64,000 bases of DNA, taken from a virus. The DNA is taken from positions 1 to 64,000 of IMG/VR virus record IMGVR_UViG_3300020203_000404. One strand, 5' to 3'. Below the pieces are notes generated by a model. That model was not told where the DNA came from. It made no database searches and worked only from the letters and a program-made list of their open reading frames with translations. Below are positions 46,016 through 55,742 of the stretch, in pieces (the stretch's first letter is position 1; every line of letters begins with the position of its first letter). The position numbers and the translations under genes are program-made.

Positions 46016-46622
46016 GCTAACGATTCACGCCGATAGAGCGTGGGCACGCAGCATGCAAGAGATTGATCAGTGGATGCGAAGAGAACTTATTCCTGCCATG
46101 GTTTATGGTGGAATGGGTATCGTCGGCATTGCACAAACAGATTTCTATCGGTATGTTACTAGTGCTCGTGGCCTTAGTGAACTTGGTATCGAAGCGTCGG
46201 AACCGCCCAAGCTTTTGAGGGCTTATGCTACTACGGCTTTCAAAATAGTAGTAGGCAAAAATCAAATGATTTTACAGTTTGGTAATTATGCTAAACTGAA
46301 AGCCGCAACGCCACATCCAGCAAATGGTACTGGCAATCTTCATATCGACTCATGGTTAGAATGGGTTAAAGGCAAGGAAGTCAACAGAGGTTTTGTTCCG
46401 CGTTCCAAGCTTGATAAGAACGCATCGAAATCAATTCGTTTGGGAGAGCCGCTTGGTGGCCTAATGCTTCCTCGTGGAGCATATGGTAGCGTAGGGTTGT
46501 GGCGATTTCCAGCACAACTAAAAAGCTATGAACAACAATGGGTGACACAGAATATCGCCGTGATTCAAGAGTTGATCACTAAAAAGATGTTATCCGTCTT
46601 TATTACGAAGTTGGTGACGTAA
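45966..46622 (+). CDS. tail-region protein, 218 residues
   Basis: An alpha/beta protein that overlaps the previous gene by 50 bases; a second start two codons in (45972) is equally possible. LGGLMLPRGAYGSVGLWRFPAQLKSYEQQW is a distinctive aromatic segment. Its stop overlaps the tape-measure ATG. A role in tail completion is likely by position only. Confidence 0.5.
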   Translation: MTMGLDWTIELINPLNKLTIHADRAWARSMQEIDQWMRRELIPAMVYGGMGIVGIAQTDFYRYVTSARGLSELGIEASEPPKLLRAYATTAFKIVVGKNQMILQFGNYAKLKAATPHPANGTGNLHIDSWLEWVKGKEVNRGFVPRSKLDKNASKSIRLGEPLGGLMLPRGAYGSVGLWRFPAQLKSYEQQWVTQNIAVIQELITKKMLSVFITKLVT

Positions 46623-49600
46623 TGAGCAACAGACTAGAACTCGAAGCAATCTTAAAATTTGTTGGCGTTAAGATTAATGCCAATGTATTCAGTAACATTA
46701 GTCGTGCGGCTGCCGGTATGCCTGGGCCTGTACAGCAATTCAATCGTAACTTACATCAGAGCGTTGATGCCGCCAATAATGTTAATCGTTCTATTCGTGG
46801 CGTTAATTCTCAGTTGAGTGGTAGTGAAAAAGCGGCTCGTTTGTTCCTTCAGCGTATGGCTCAGTTTGCTATTCTGTTGCCGACGTTCGCCACTTTAAAT
46901 AAGAGTATTCAGGGTGGTGTGCAGTTCTTATTTGAATTTGATGCAATCATCAAGGATATCATTCGTACCGATATTGGTTCGATGACTGGTAAGTTTGATG
47001 AGATTGCTAAAAGTGCTTTTGCATTGTCTAAAGAATTTGGAAGTAGTGCGATTGTCGCGGCAGAAACAATCAAGACATATGTGCAGGCTGGTAATAGTCT
47101 AAAAGAAGCTAATGAGTTAGCTCGTTTGTCAATTCTTGCTACAAAAGCATCTACCCTAGACGCTGCTCAAGCTGTTGAGTTTTTACTTTCTGCTAGTAAG
47201 CAGTTCGGACTTGAGGGTGAAGCTCTCGCTAATTCTCTTGACGCTCTTGTAAAAGCGGAAGACTTGACCGCTCTTGAAGCTCGTGATATTGCCGACGCTT
47301 TTAAAACTGGCGGTAACTCTCTTGCTGTATTTGGCAAGGATATTAATGACTCAATCGGTTTGATTTCTGCTTTGCGTGAACAAACACGTAAGTCAGGTAA
47401 TGAAATTGGTACGTTCTTTAAGACGTTACAGACACGTATCTTTGCTGCTGGCGAATCACGTTCGGCAGTTGAAGGTCTTCGCGTCTCTGTTCAAAATTTT
47501 GATGGTACTCTACGTCCCACGCTTGCTGTTTTGAATGATTTGAAGAAGGCATTTTTTGGCGTAGAGGGCGGTGCCAAGGGATTATCTGAGGCAGAACAAG
47601 CTAATGCGGCTAAGGCTATTGCTGGCGTACGTCAGTTTGAAGAATTGATTGGTACTCTAAAGTCTCTTGATCGTGCTAATGAGATTGCTGCCGAATCGGC
47701 TAATGCGGCAGGTGCAGCACGTCAAAAGGAAGCGGTTGATGCAACCAAGCTTCAACGTCGCTTGGACGAATTGATTGCTGCTGGACAAGAATTGGCACAG
47801 TCTCTTGGTAATGCGGGTTCTACTGATTTTTTCAAGAATTCTTTAAAGGGCGTGACCAGCCTTGTGGAAGGTATAACCGAGATTGTTAATCTTCTTGATA
47901 AATTCAAAGTTCCCATCTTGCCGATTTTAGCTCCTCTTGCTATCAAAGGTCTTGATACCGTTTTTGGTCTTGGGTTGATGGGTGGTGGCAAGGGTGGCAA
48001 GGGTGGAAGTCCTGGTGGACGCGGAGGCGGAGGCGGAGGAGGTCCGCCTGGATTAAACACTGCTGATCTTGCTGCCAATACTGCTGCATTAAGGCAGTTA
48101 ACTGGCGTGATTTCAGAGCTTGTGCAACATATTAAAATGGCATCTGGTGCCTACAGCAATCAAGCAGCCGCATCGCAGTTGGCTATTGCGGCAACCAATG
48201 TACAAACAAAGACCATGGAGGTGCAAGCCGGAGTCACACGAGAAGCGACATCTGCTACGCAATCGTTTACGCAACGCATGAAGGCGGCTTTCACCACTCG
48301 GATTGGCGGCGGTACAGGCAGGAGCATTAGAGGTACTGATAGCGTCAAAAATTTTGCCATTTTTGCTGGGTTGACGATTGCCGGTTCGGCAGTTACGTCC
48401 GGTCTTAATCATCTTGCTGATAACCTTGGATCACGAAGTCCTGTTGCTTCGTCATTAACTAAAACAACAAGTGCTGCTGCACAAATGGGAATTCAATTTG
48501 CTGCCTTCGGACCACTAGCCGCTGGAGTTGCGGCTGCGTTTGGAGCACTTATTGACGTTGGATTGCGTTTTGCTGATAATATTGGAGATATGAACGACGC
48601 CTCTAAAGAGAACCTTCAGCTAAGGGTAGATAGTGTTAAAGAGACTGCTGGTCTCAAGACGGTTGGTAGATCTTCGGAAGCTACTGCCGCATTCGGCAAT
48701 GCATTGGAAGGTCGAGCTAAGCAAAACATTAACTACTCTCAAGCTTTCAAGTTAATATTTGATAGTATGGATACTGGTACAAAGAAGCTGATTGGTAGTT
48801 CGGCTGCACTTAAAGAAGTGTATTTGACGAATAGTCGTGTTATCAATACAACAGTAACAGATTCATTTACTGGTGCTTCAAAGGTCGTTTCAAGTTACGT
48901 TAAGGGTGCTGGTGCCGATCTAATTAAGCAGTGGGCTTTTCAAGAAAGCGGAGCTATTCAGAATCAAGAAGCTCTTGATCTATTGCGTGCATCGTATGAT
49001 TCAACTGGTAATAGTACATTAGTTTATCGTGATCAGCAAGACCTGATTGAACAAGCTTATGGTAGACTGGCCGTCGGTGCTGCTGAGGCCGCTAAGCAAG
49101 TTGAATTTTTAAGATTAACGTTTGAAGATATGAAGGATCTGCAAAGTCTTATCGCGTCTGCTCAAGACGTGAATTCTATTAATCGTGACATTTTGAATCA
49201 ATCAAAGAAGCCAGAAGACTTGGCACAGGGTATTGACGAACTATCTCAGACATCTAAAAACGCCACGTCAGATCTGGCCAATGCTCAAAAGGCTTTTGAA
49301 GATCTACTATCTACATTACAAGTTGCTGGTGCCGACATATCACAATTAGGTGCTTTTTCAAGCATGGAAGAGACCAAAAAGTTTATCGGTGACATTGGTG
49401 CATTACTTTCAAAGCCCAATAATGGTGCTGCAATCGCAAGTTTTCTTGGCGATAAAGACATGACGGACTCGCAGAAGAATTTTGCAAAAGAGTATATCAA
49501 TATTGAAAAAGATCGCATTAAGGCTACTTTGACAGCCAAAGAAGCTGAGGCTGCCTTTAGCAGCGAAGCATATAAGCGTAATCTAGAAGAGACAAGGGCT

Positions 49601-51997
49601 CAAAAAGAAGCCACCGTCCAGGCTGCCGATTCACTTGGCAAGTTCCGTTCGGCACTGGCTAGGGTAGGAGCCCAGGCCGCCGCCAGTGGTGATATTGATC
49701 TCACTGGAGCAATCTCAGGTCTCAAGAGTGAAGATGTGCGAAAGGCTTTGGCTGGCGGTACAGATCTTCCTAAGGTCTTGCAAGAAGTGATTGCGTCTAC
49801 TTTCGTGAATGGAGTAAAGAGAGCCGAAACAGATCTTTCACAGGTTGCCGATGAATTGGCGGCTTCACTTGCCCCCATTACAAATAGAATGCAAGAGCTT
49901 CGCGACGAAATAGCCGCTCTTGGAGACGTTACTGCGAACACAGAGAAGGCGTCTAAGAAGGCTGAACTACAGCAAGAGCTTGCCGCTAAGGCACTTGAAA
50001 AGCAAAATGTAAAGCAGGATGCCTTCGTAAAGAGTCTTGAAGGTTTGCAGAAGCTGACGACTGAAGATAAGAAGTCACAAGAAGAAGCTGCAAAAGCAGA
50101 GGCTGAACGTATCAAGAAGACTCAAGCTCTCACTGATACCACAAGAGGATTCGCCAACTCTATTGATGATGTTAACAGAAGCTTTGAAGAATTCTCGAAG
50201 CAACGCATCGACAATCTTGCAGGGAAGCAGGCCGGTGCCTATGATGAAGTGAAGTCCGCTCAACAGGGCGTCATCAGTGCTACGGCAGACTTGTCGAATG
50301 TATATGTCGAGTATATTTCAGCTATCATCCAAGTTAACGGCGTTATTGCCGAAGCTAAAATTAAGTCCAATCTACTTGGTCGCGACATTGGTATGCTGAA
50401 CGGCAGCATTGTTTCTTTTCAAGATAAGCTTGGTTCTCTCGATAACGCATTCACAAGCGTTCTCGACGATGCCAACATGAAACTAGAACAACGAATTGGT
50501 CTAGAGAGACAACTTGCAGAACAGACTCTATCGTTCTTGCAGCAAGCTCAAGATCAAATCACGAGTGCTGGTATCAACATCTTTGGACAATCAGCTCAAG
50601 AGAATCAGGGGCTCCAAAAGGGCATTGCGGGCTTGACCTATGTAGCTGAGAAGCTCGGCGGATCATTCCAGAACTTCCTGGGAATGGACTCACAGGAGAT
50701 TGCCGGTCTATCGCAAGAGCTACTCAACTTACCAGTTGATTTCCGCAAACAACTCCTTGACGCCCTATCATTCCTTCCAGGCTCTACCTCGATTGGTGGC
50801 TTTAGTGCCGATCAATTGAAGCAAGCTATTGGACAAGTTGGTGCGGGCGTAGCTCCAGAAGAAGGTTTACCAGCCATCTCTGAACTCACCGCTCAGCAAG
50901 TGGAGCAACTTAAGATCCTAGGACAGCTTACTATGGAAGAGGCTAAGCTGCAACTTAGTCAGGTCTTAACTGCACAGAAGCAGCTTGAAAAAGCTCAAGA
51001 GCAATTGGATATTTCCAAGCTTCAAGAAGAGCGTGCTCGTGAAGGATTTGAAATTGTACGTCTAGCGGTACTTGATGAAATGGCGGTTATAGACCAAGCC
51101 AATATAGAGCGTCGTGAACTATTGCAGAAGGTGATTGAAGCTGATAATGCTAATTCATTACACGGGATTGATACACAAGCTCAGTTGTTTGCTGATCAAA
51201 ACAGAGTTTTTGGTGAAGTTGGAGACGCTGTTGTTGCTGGTGTAGCACAAGCTGTTAATGCTAAAATTGCTATGATTGAAGCTAGAACATCGTTTGATAA
51301 CTTGAATCAAGCAGAGAACCTTAGTAATCAGGCTAATGGATTTATCCCGAATTTCGCTAATGGAAACTTGTCTCCTGGCGAAGCTGCCGGTATTTTGCGT
51401 GCAGCGGCTCGTGAAAAGAAGATGATGCCGAATGGTGCCAACTTGGCTATTGCCAATGACCACGAAGCTATTATTCCGATGTACAAAAACTTTGCTGGTG
51501 GTAACGATCAAGGTAGTTCAATTGCTGCTAGCGTCAATAGTATTCGTACAATTGATCAAACTATGGTTGCTGCGATTGCTCGTTCTGTTCAAGGTACACT
51601 TTCGCAAATTACAACAAACAGTGGTAGTGAGCAATCTCTTGACAAGATTGCCGGATTGTTAGTAGATCTCAATACAAGCATTGGACAAGTGCGTGATTCA
51701 AGTATTGCTATTAAGACGAACACGGCTGGTCTTGCTGCTACTACTGGTAGCAGAACGACTGGTGCTCCGTCTACTGCTGGTGGACAAGAAATCAACATCA
51801 ATCTACAGACAAATCAACAAAGCACTGTGCAAATTACTGGACTTGAGAACTTGCGTGATCAATTGAGAGCGGCATTGTCTGAGACAACAGATAGACAAGT
51901 TGCCAAGCAGATTGAAGCATTGATGGTACAACTTGACCCTGTGTTCCAAGCATTGAATGAACGTGGTATTGTCAACTCGTTCGGGCAGTCGAGATAA
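46622..51997 (+). CDS. tail tape measure protein
   Basis: At 1791 residues this is the longest gene in the window. It has long helices with heptad-like repeats (about 1-430 and 800-1480), a glycine-rich linker (GGKGGKGGSPGGRGG, about 455), and hydrophobic stretches near 575-640 (FAIFAGLTIAGSAVTSGL; GPLAAGVAAAFGALIDVGL). The ANGFIPNFANG motif near 1570 is frequent in phage tape measures. The product sets tail length; helix length of this size would fit a tail of some hundreds of nanometres. The next gene starts three bases after the stop. Confidence 0.9.
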   Translation: MSNRLELEAILKFVGVKINANVFSNISRAAAGMPGPVQQFNRNLHQSVDAANNVNRSIRGVNSQLSGSEKAARLFLQRMAQFAILLPTFATLNKSIQGGVQFLFEFDAIIKDIIRTDIGSMTGKFDEIAKSAFALSKEFGSSAIVAAETIKTYVQAGNSLKEANELARLSILATKASTLDAAQAVEFLLSASKQFGLEGEALANSLDALVKAEDLTALEARDIADAFKTGGNSLAVFGKDINDSIGLISALREQTRKSGNEIGTFFKTLQTRIFAAGESRSAVEGLRVSVQNFDGTLRPTLAVLNDLKKAFFGVEGGAKGLSEAEQANAAKAIAGVRQFEELIGTLKSLDRANEIAAESANAAGAARQKEAVDATKLQRRLDELIAAGQELAQSLGNAGSTDFFKNSLKGVTSLVEGITEIVNLLDKFKVPILPILAPLAIKGLDTVFGLGLMGGGKGGKGGSPGGRGGGGGGGPPGLNTADLAANTAALRQLTGVISELVQHIKMASGAYSNQAAASQLAIAATNVQTKTMEVQAGVTREATSATQSFTQRMKAAFTTRIGGGTGRSIRGTDSVKNFAIFAGLTIAGSAVTSGLNHLADNLGSRSPVASSLTKTTSAAAQMGIQFAAFGPLAAGVAAAFGALIDVGLRFADNIGDMNDASKENLQLRVDSVKETAGLKTVGRSSEATAAFGNALEGRAKQNINYSQAFKLIFDSMDTGTKKLIGSSAALKEVYLTNSRVINTTVTDSFTGASKVVSSYVKGAGADLIKQWAFQESGAIQNQEALDLLRASYDSTGNSTLVYRDQQDLIEQAYGRLAVGAAEAAKQVEFLRLTFEDMKDLQSLIASAQDVNSINRDILNQSKKPEDLAQGIDELSQTSKNATSDLANAQKAFEDLLSTLQVAGADISQLGAFSSMEETKKFIGDIGALLSKPNNGAAIASFLGDKDMTDSQKNFAKEYINIEKDRIKATLTAKEAEAAFSSEAYKRNLEETRAQKEATVQAADSLGKFRSALARVGAQAAASGDIDLTGAISGLKSEDVRKALAGGTDLPKVLQEVIASTFVNGVKRAETDLSQVADELAASLAPITNRMQELRDEIAALGDVTANTEKASKKAELQQELAAKALEKQNVKQDAFVKSLEGLQKLTTEDKKSQEEAAKAEAERIKKTQALTDTTRGFANSIDDVNRSFEEFSKQRIDNLAGKQAGAYDEVKSAQQGVISATADLSNVYVEYISAIIQVNGVIAEAKIKSNLLGRDIGMLNGSIVSFQDKLGSLDNAFTSVLDDANMKLEQRIGLERQLAEQTLSFLQQAQDQITSAGINIFGQSAQENQGLQKGIAGLTYVAEKLGGSFQNFLGMDSQEIAGLSQELLNLPVDFRKQLLDALSFLPGSTSIGGFSADQLKQAIGQVGAGVAPEEGLPAISELTAQQVEQLKILGQLTMEEAKLQLSQVLTAQKQLEKAQEQLDISKLQEERAREGFEIVRLAVLDEMAVIDQANIERRELLQKVIEADNANSLHGIDTQAQLFADQNRVFGEVGDAVVAGVAQAVNAKIAMIEARTSFDNLNQAENLSNQANGFIPNFANGNLSPGEAAGILRAAAREKKMMPNGANLAIANDHEAIIPMYKNFAGGNDQGSSIAASVNSIRTIDQTMVAAIARSVQGTLSQITTNSGSEQSLDKIAGLLVDLNTSIGQVRDSSIAIKTNTAGLAATTGSRTTGAPSTAGGQEININLQTNQQSTVQITGLENLRDQLRAALSETTDRQVAKQIEALMVQLDPVFQALNERGIVNSFGQSR

Positions 51998-51999
51998 TC

Positions 52000-53517
52000 A
52001 TGGCCGACCTAATCTCTATCGTTACTCAACCACCGCAGTCAGCGGTTGAAGTCTTCTACAATGGACAGAAGATTGTACCCGCTCCGTTTATTGATTGGAC
52101 GGTCGAATCACAGTTCCGAAATGATGGAACTCGTGTATCCAATGTTAATAGATTGACGTTGACGGGCACCACGCTTATTGTACCTTCGGGTAGTTATGAG
52201 CAGATGTATCTTAAGCAGCAAGCATTACGCGATGTTTTCTCTGAGGATTATCAAGACTTCGTAATTCTTGCTGGCCCCGGCAATAAGACCTTGCCACTTG
52301 GAGCAATCATTGCTTCTGGTTTACGTCCTCGTATTAACAGTATCAATATCGCACCTGATACTCAAGTACAAAGATTTGACTGGACGATCGAGATGCAGGA
52401 TCTCGTTGCCGCTTCCGGTGTAAGTGGCATCACTTCTAGTCTTAGCAATCAGTGGTCTTTTCGTGAAGATCAAGATACATGCACTCTTCGTGTAACTCAC
52501 CAAGTAAATGCTGAGGGGCCTGAAAACGAACCAGATAAGTTTGCACAAGCTATGGCTGCCGTTAAGCCATTACTTGGTATTGACAAACTTCCTCTAGATA
52601 TTCCATACTTTGCTCAACCAAACTTCTCTGGTTTGTTTGGTATGACACATCCATCACTTCTTGGTGGTGGACCCGTTTTCGAGGTTTCTGTTCAGCGTGA
52701 AGAAGTGGCGGACATTGCCAATGGTAGCTATTCTGTTACCGAACAGTTCACAATTGTAAGTGGTGTACCATTTTACTTCACTTCTAAGACAGAATCTTTT
52801 CAAGAAGATGCTAATGGAATTGCCGAAGTAACGATCGCTGGTTCCGTACAGGGACTTGGACGCACTCTCACTCCTTTGGACGCAGAGGGTGGCGTAGGTT
52901 ACTTTAGAGCAGCATCTGGATTTGCTAATTATGTTCGTCCTCAACTTCCATGGACTGCCTCTGGCGTTTACATACGTTTCAAGAGCGGTAGTGGTGGTGC
53001 TGGCGGTAGCGGGCTTGCTCTCAATAACCCGACGGCGTTTTCGATCTCGCAGAATAAGTGTCGTGGGTCGATTGACTTCTCGATTACATACACTGATAAT
53101 CCAAACGCTAATTTGCCAAGTGGTATTGCTAGTAAGACATCAAATGTAAATATTGTTGAAGGTACAAGAGTGCAAGTTAGTCACTCTATTCCGTTTCGTC
53201 GTCTTGGTAGCATTATCCAAGACATCAAGACGACTACAGATGGCAGCATTAACATTCAGTGTCAGGCTGTTGCTAAAAATACTGGTAACAACACAATAGA
53301 CACTAATTTGGCAATTGCATTTGTGCAAAATGAAATCAATAGACTCAAAGACATTTATGCCAACACTGCGAATTTTGTTACGTTGCGAATTACGGGCCTA
53401 AATCAACAGACGAGCGACATTGAGCGTAGCTGCAATGTTACTCTTGAATACGCTTTTACGATTGATCTTGCGACAGTACAAGCGGTTGGATCTACAATCA
53501 CGCTAAGGACTTTGTGA
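52000..53517 (+). CDS. distal tail/baseplate protein
   Basis: A 505-residue beta-rich protein directly behind the tape measure, the usual place of the distal tail or hub-associated protein. It has two related halves, each with an F-x-W-T-x-E-type strand (FIDWTVESQF; RFDWTIEMQD) and long strand-rich stretches. An S-G-rich loop (SGSGGAGGSGLAL) lies near residue 330. No enzymatic motif. Confidence 0.55.
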   Translation: MADLISIVTQPPQSAVEVFYNGQKIVPAPFIDWTVESQFRNDGTRVSNVNRLTLTGTTLIVPSGSYEQMYLKQQALRDVFSEDYQDFVILAGPGNKTLPLGAIIASGLRPRINSINIAPDTQVQRFDWTIEMQDLVAASGVSGITSSLSNQWSFREDQDTCTLRVTHQVNAEGPENEPDKFAQAMAAVKPLLGIDKLPLDIPYFAQPNFSGLFGMTHPSLLGGGPVFEVSVQREEVADIANGSYSVTEQFTIVSGVPFYFTSKTESFQEDANGIAEVTIAGSVQGLGRTLTPLDAEGGVGYFRAASGFANYVRPQLPWTASGVYIRFKSGSGGAGGSGLALNNPTAFSISQNKCRGSIDFSITYTDNPNANLPSGIASKTSNVNIVEGTRVQVSHSIPFRRLGSIIQDIKTTTDGSINIQCQAVAKNTGNNTIDTNLAIAFVQNEINRLKDIYANTANFVTLRITGLNQQTSDIERSCNVTLEYAFTIDLATVQAVGSTITLRTL

Positions 53518-53518
53518 C

Positions 53519-54079
53519 ATGGTTAATTTCCCCGCCCTGGAATGGATTCAGCAAAGTCTCGTGATTGATCCTTCTGGCTTCCGTCAATTGAAGCAGCCAG
53601 TCAAGGGTTTTATTCGTAACGTAGATACCGGGGCTGGTGGCGTACTAGATTTCGGCAGCATTAATACAACGGGTTCTGGTGCGATTAGCAATACGCTACT
53701 CGTTTATCCTCGTATCTCATATATGGGTGATGCGAGTGGCGTTTACAACATGCGTTTCTTCTTGACTAACGCATCTGCATTCACTGCTGGTGCATACAGA
53801 TTCTTGGAACAGAAGAGTATGCATTTCGTGCCAAATCTTGCCCTGGATTCAAGTGCGAATAACACACCCAGTAATGTACCAACAAATACTAACTTATCGG
53901 GAACTATTCAGACGCCGAATTGGCAATCTGGTCAGCCATGGATGAGTGGTGTTTTGGACGCGGATGTAGGTCAGTATGTTTACTTGGCTGTAGAAGCCGG
54001 TGTCAGTGTACCGATTGGAACCAAGGGCGGTGCCGGTGCGGGCACATTTAGATACAGACTACTCTATGATTTCTCCTGA
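53519..54079 (+). CDS. virion surface or baseplate protein, 186 residues
   Basis: A strand-rich protein whose last 30 residues (YVYLAVEAGVSVPIGTKGGAGAGTFRYRLLYDFS) correspond to the end of the 54230 product (FVYLNLILPIGFPLGSFGVCGSGLLRFGLVFNY). The middle segments also agree (YNMRFFLTNASAFTAGAYRF versus SDLSLFLINDSALRAGVWSG). The two are duplicated genes. Function unknown. Confidence 0.5.
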   Translation: MVNFPALEWIQQSLVIDPSGFRQLKQPVKGFIRNVDTGAGGVLDFGSINTTGSGAISNTLLVYPRISYMGDASGVYNMRFFLTNASAFTAGAYRFLEQKSMHFVPNLALDSSANNTPSNVPTNTNLSGTIQTPNWQSGQPWMSGVLDADVGQYVYLAVEAGVSVPIGTKGGAGAGTFRYRLLYDFS

Positions 54080-54251
54080 TCAAGATATCACACTCAAGAA
54101 GGTTGGCGAATCGGAAGACCAAGCTCTACCGATCGGTATCTATCTTGTTACATTTGGTGACAAGGCGGTGTTTGTGCGTCGCTTTGCTGGACGTTTTATG
54201 CCTGTGTCTACAAAGGAACAAGATGAGCTATGTCAACAATTTCGCCTCTAA
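54066..54251 (+). CDS. small baseplate-region protein
   Basis: A 61-residue protein (MISPDQDITLKKVGESEDQALPIGIYLVTFGDKAVFVRRFAGRF...) that starts inside the last codons of the previous gene. A compact beta-rich fold is likely. It overlaps the following gene by 22 bases. Confidence 0.5.
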   Translation: MISPDQDITLKKVGESEDQALPIGIYLVTFGDKAVFVRRFAGRFMPVSTKEQDELCQQFRL

Positions 54252-54871
54252 TCCGCGTCTTCGCTTGGGACGTTGCTGAGATAGCCAGTCCGGTCGGTAG
54301 TCGTACCGTGCCGGGCGGCTCATTTGCTTTCAAGCACATGGTCTCGTCTGGCTGCATGACGGCAGATCCATTGAATCCTGCAACGACATCTGGAGTGCTA
54401 CTTTTCGAGGGTACAAAGTTTGACCTTACGAATTTGCCGCCTCCACCGCATTTGGCTTCTAAGCCAGCTTGCTTAACTTTTAATCTTGCGAATAGTGGCG
54501 TTGCTGTATCCGACCTGAGTTTGTTCTTGATTAACGACTCCGCCCTAAGGGCGGGCGTTTGGAGCGGTGCTGGATCGGGTATTGTTCAAATAATGCAAGG
54601 TGGATCAAGCTGGCTATACAATCTGTCTATGCCGTCAGGCTCAAGTCCAGTCTTGACCACAAGCATTCCAAGCATTCCAAATGTACGTCGTCAAGACGGT
54701 ACAGCGGCACTCGCTGCACAGGACGATCTCAATTCGTCTGAGTTTGTATACCTAAACCTCATATTACCGATTGGCTTTCCACTTGGTAGCTTTGGAGTAT
54801 GTGGATCTGGCTTATTGAGATTCGGGTTAGTGTTTAATTATTGGCCTAATGACTACCTTCTATCTTTTTAG
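54230..54871 (+). CDS. virion surface or baseplate protein, 213 residues, paralogue of 53519
   Basis: A beta-rich protein duplicated from the gene at 53519 (see the shared LFLIND/FFLTNA and C-terminal strand). It contains a proline-rich turn (LPPPPHLASKP). Its TAG stop is part of the downstream late promoter motif. Confidence 0.5.
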   Translation: MSTISPLIRVFAWDVAEIASPVGSRTVPGGSFAFKHMVSSGCMTADPLNPATTSGVLLFEGTKFDLTNLPPPPHLASKPACLTFNLANSGVAVSDLSLFLINDSALRAGVWSGAGSGIVQIMQGGSSWLYNLSMPSGSSPVLTTSIPSIPNVRRQDGTAALAAQDDLNSSEFVYLNLILPIGFPLGSFGVCGSGLLRFGLVFNYWPNDYLLSF

Positions 54872-54878
54872 TGTATTC
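54865..54878 (+). promoter_or_regulatory. late promoter motif with palindromes downstream
   Basis: TTTTTAGTGTATTC is followed by a 7-bp hairpin (TAGTGGG/CCCACTA, 54881-54901) and by the perfect palindrome TCAAAC-GTTTGA (54903-54914), upstream of the gene at 54937. Confidence 0.5.
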
Positions 54879-54936
54879 CATAGTGGGTCAAGAGCCCACT
54901 AGTCAAACGTTTGATTTCTTAGAAGGGGGCCATAAC

Positions 54937-55122
54937 ATGGCAACTGTCAATTTTACAAGTAGCAAGAACAACGCTAACTTTGTGTCGTGGACACTCGGAA
55001 CGAAGTTAGAAAGGCTTTCTGATCGTGATGGCGTTACGGTAACCCGTGGCGGTCTGATCAGTGTTATCAGCAACCTCGGCGTCGGCGTCACTGCGGCCAA
55101 TCCTTTCACTATCCTTGGATGA
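54937..55122 (+). CDS. small protein, 61 residues
   Basis: The ATG at 54937 follows AGAAGGGGG. The product MATVNFTSSKNNANFVSWTLGTKLERLSDRDGVTV... is polar and strand-rich. A monocistronic unit with its own late motif and terminator suggests high-level expression, as for a decoration or fibre-associated protein. Confidence 0.55.
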   Translation: MATVNFTSSKNNANFVSWTLGTKLERLSDRDGVTVTRGGLISVISNLGVGVTAANPFTILG

Positions 55123-55145
55123 GTGAAAATCGCTGACTGCCAAGG

Positions 55146-55178
55146 CAAAGCCCGCTTATGCGGGCTTTGTCGTTTTTT
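55146..55178 (+). terminator. rho-independent terminator
   Basis: CAAAGCCCGC and GCGGGCTTTG form a perfect 10-bp stem around TTAT, followed by TCGTTTTTT. Confidence 0.92.
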
Positions 55179-55180
55179 GC

Positions 55181-55417
55181 CAACTCTTCAGTAGTTACTA
55201 ATATAATTTCTATTTTCTGGTAAATCCATGATTTTACTTGCCAAAACGCCAAAACCATGTAAGCATAAAACAGCAAGGCTGTGATAACGCTAGGCGAAGC
55301 CGAGTGTGACCAGCTATATGAGCTAACATGTTGTCACGGCATCAGTAGCTAATATAGGCCAACTGATATTTTCCTCTTTTCAAGCCGCCTCCCGTGCTAA
55401 CGTTAGTTTGATCTAAC
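55181..55417 (-). repeat. element C, inverted copy of element A plus a decayed gene start
   Basis: Read on the reverse strand it equals 22138-22333 with few changes, then continues as the first 14 codons of the gene at 22479, in which the ATG has become ATA and the frame is lost after GAGTTGGCA. The left half of the A stem (GCCTCCCGT) is missing. Confidence 0.75.
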
Positions 55418-55521
55418 ATGGCTCTTGCGAGTGGATCCTTGTTGATATCGCTTGAAAATGAAGAAAGATAGGGTGTTGCGAAGGCGGGCCAATGGCCACC
55501 GCCACCAGTTCTTCTTTTTCA

Positions 55522-55535
55522 AGTTTAGTGTATTC
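55522..55535 (+). promoter_or_regulatory. late promoter motif before the fibre operon
   Basis: AGTTTAGTGTATTC, directly preceded by CTTTTTCA. The next gene starts at a GTG 52 bases on. Confidence 0.5.
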
Positions 55536-55586
55536 ATGACATGGGGCATAGCGTTTCGCTTAGCCTTTGGTGTAAGGGGATATACA

Positions 55587-55742
55587 GTGACTAAGACATG
55601 TTGTAAGCTTAAAAAGGCTAAGATTGAGTTCTATGGCAATAGAACCAAGAGTGACGGCTTGTCAATGTCATGTAGCAAAATGCTACGTCAAGCATATACT
55701 GCTGATAAATTGGAGCAGCTACATGCCTACGGCGTCATTTGA
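55587..55742 (+). CDS. small protein with GTG start, 51 residues
   Basis: AAGGGG lies eight bases before a GTG that opens a 51-residue basic protein with three cysteines (VTKTCCKLKKAKIEFYGNRT...). Earlier in-frame starts would lie in the promoter motif. It overlaps the next gene by 20 bases. Not recognised. Confidence 0.45.
   Translation: MTKTCCKLKKAKIEFYGNRTKSDGLSMSCSKMLRQAYTADKLEQLHAYGVI

Larger units (their letters stand above)
55123..55586. other. 464-bp gene-free region with terminator, inverted element and late promoter
   Basis: It holds a terminator (55146-55178), the inverted copy of the 22.1-22.5 kb element (55181-55417), a GC-rich hairpin-like stretch near 55483 (GGCGG/CCGCC) and a late promoter motif (55522). 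No gene with a ribosome site is seen on either strand. Confidence 0.6.
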
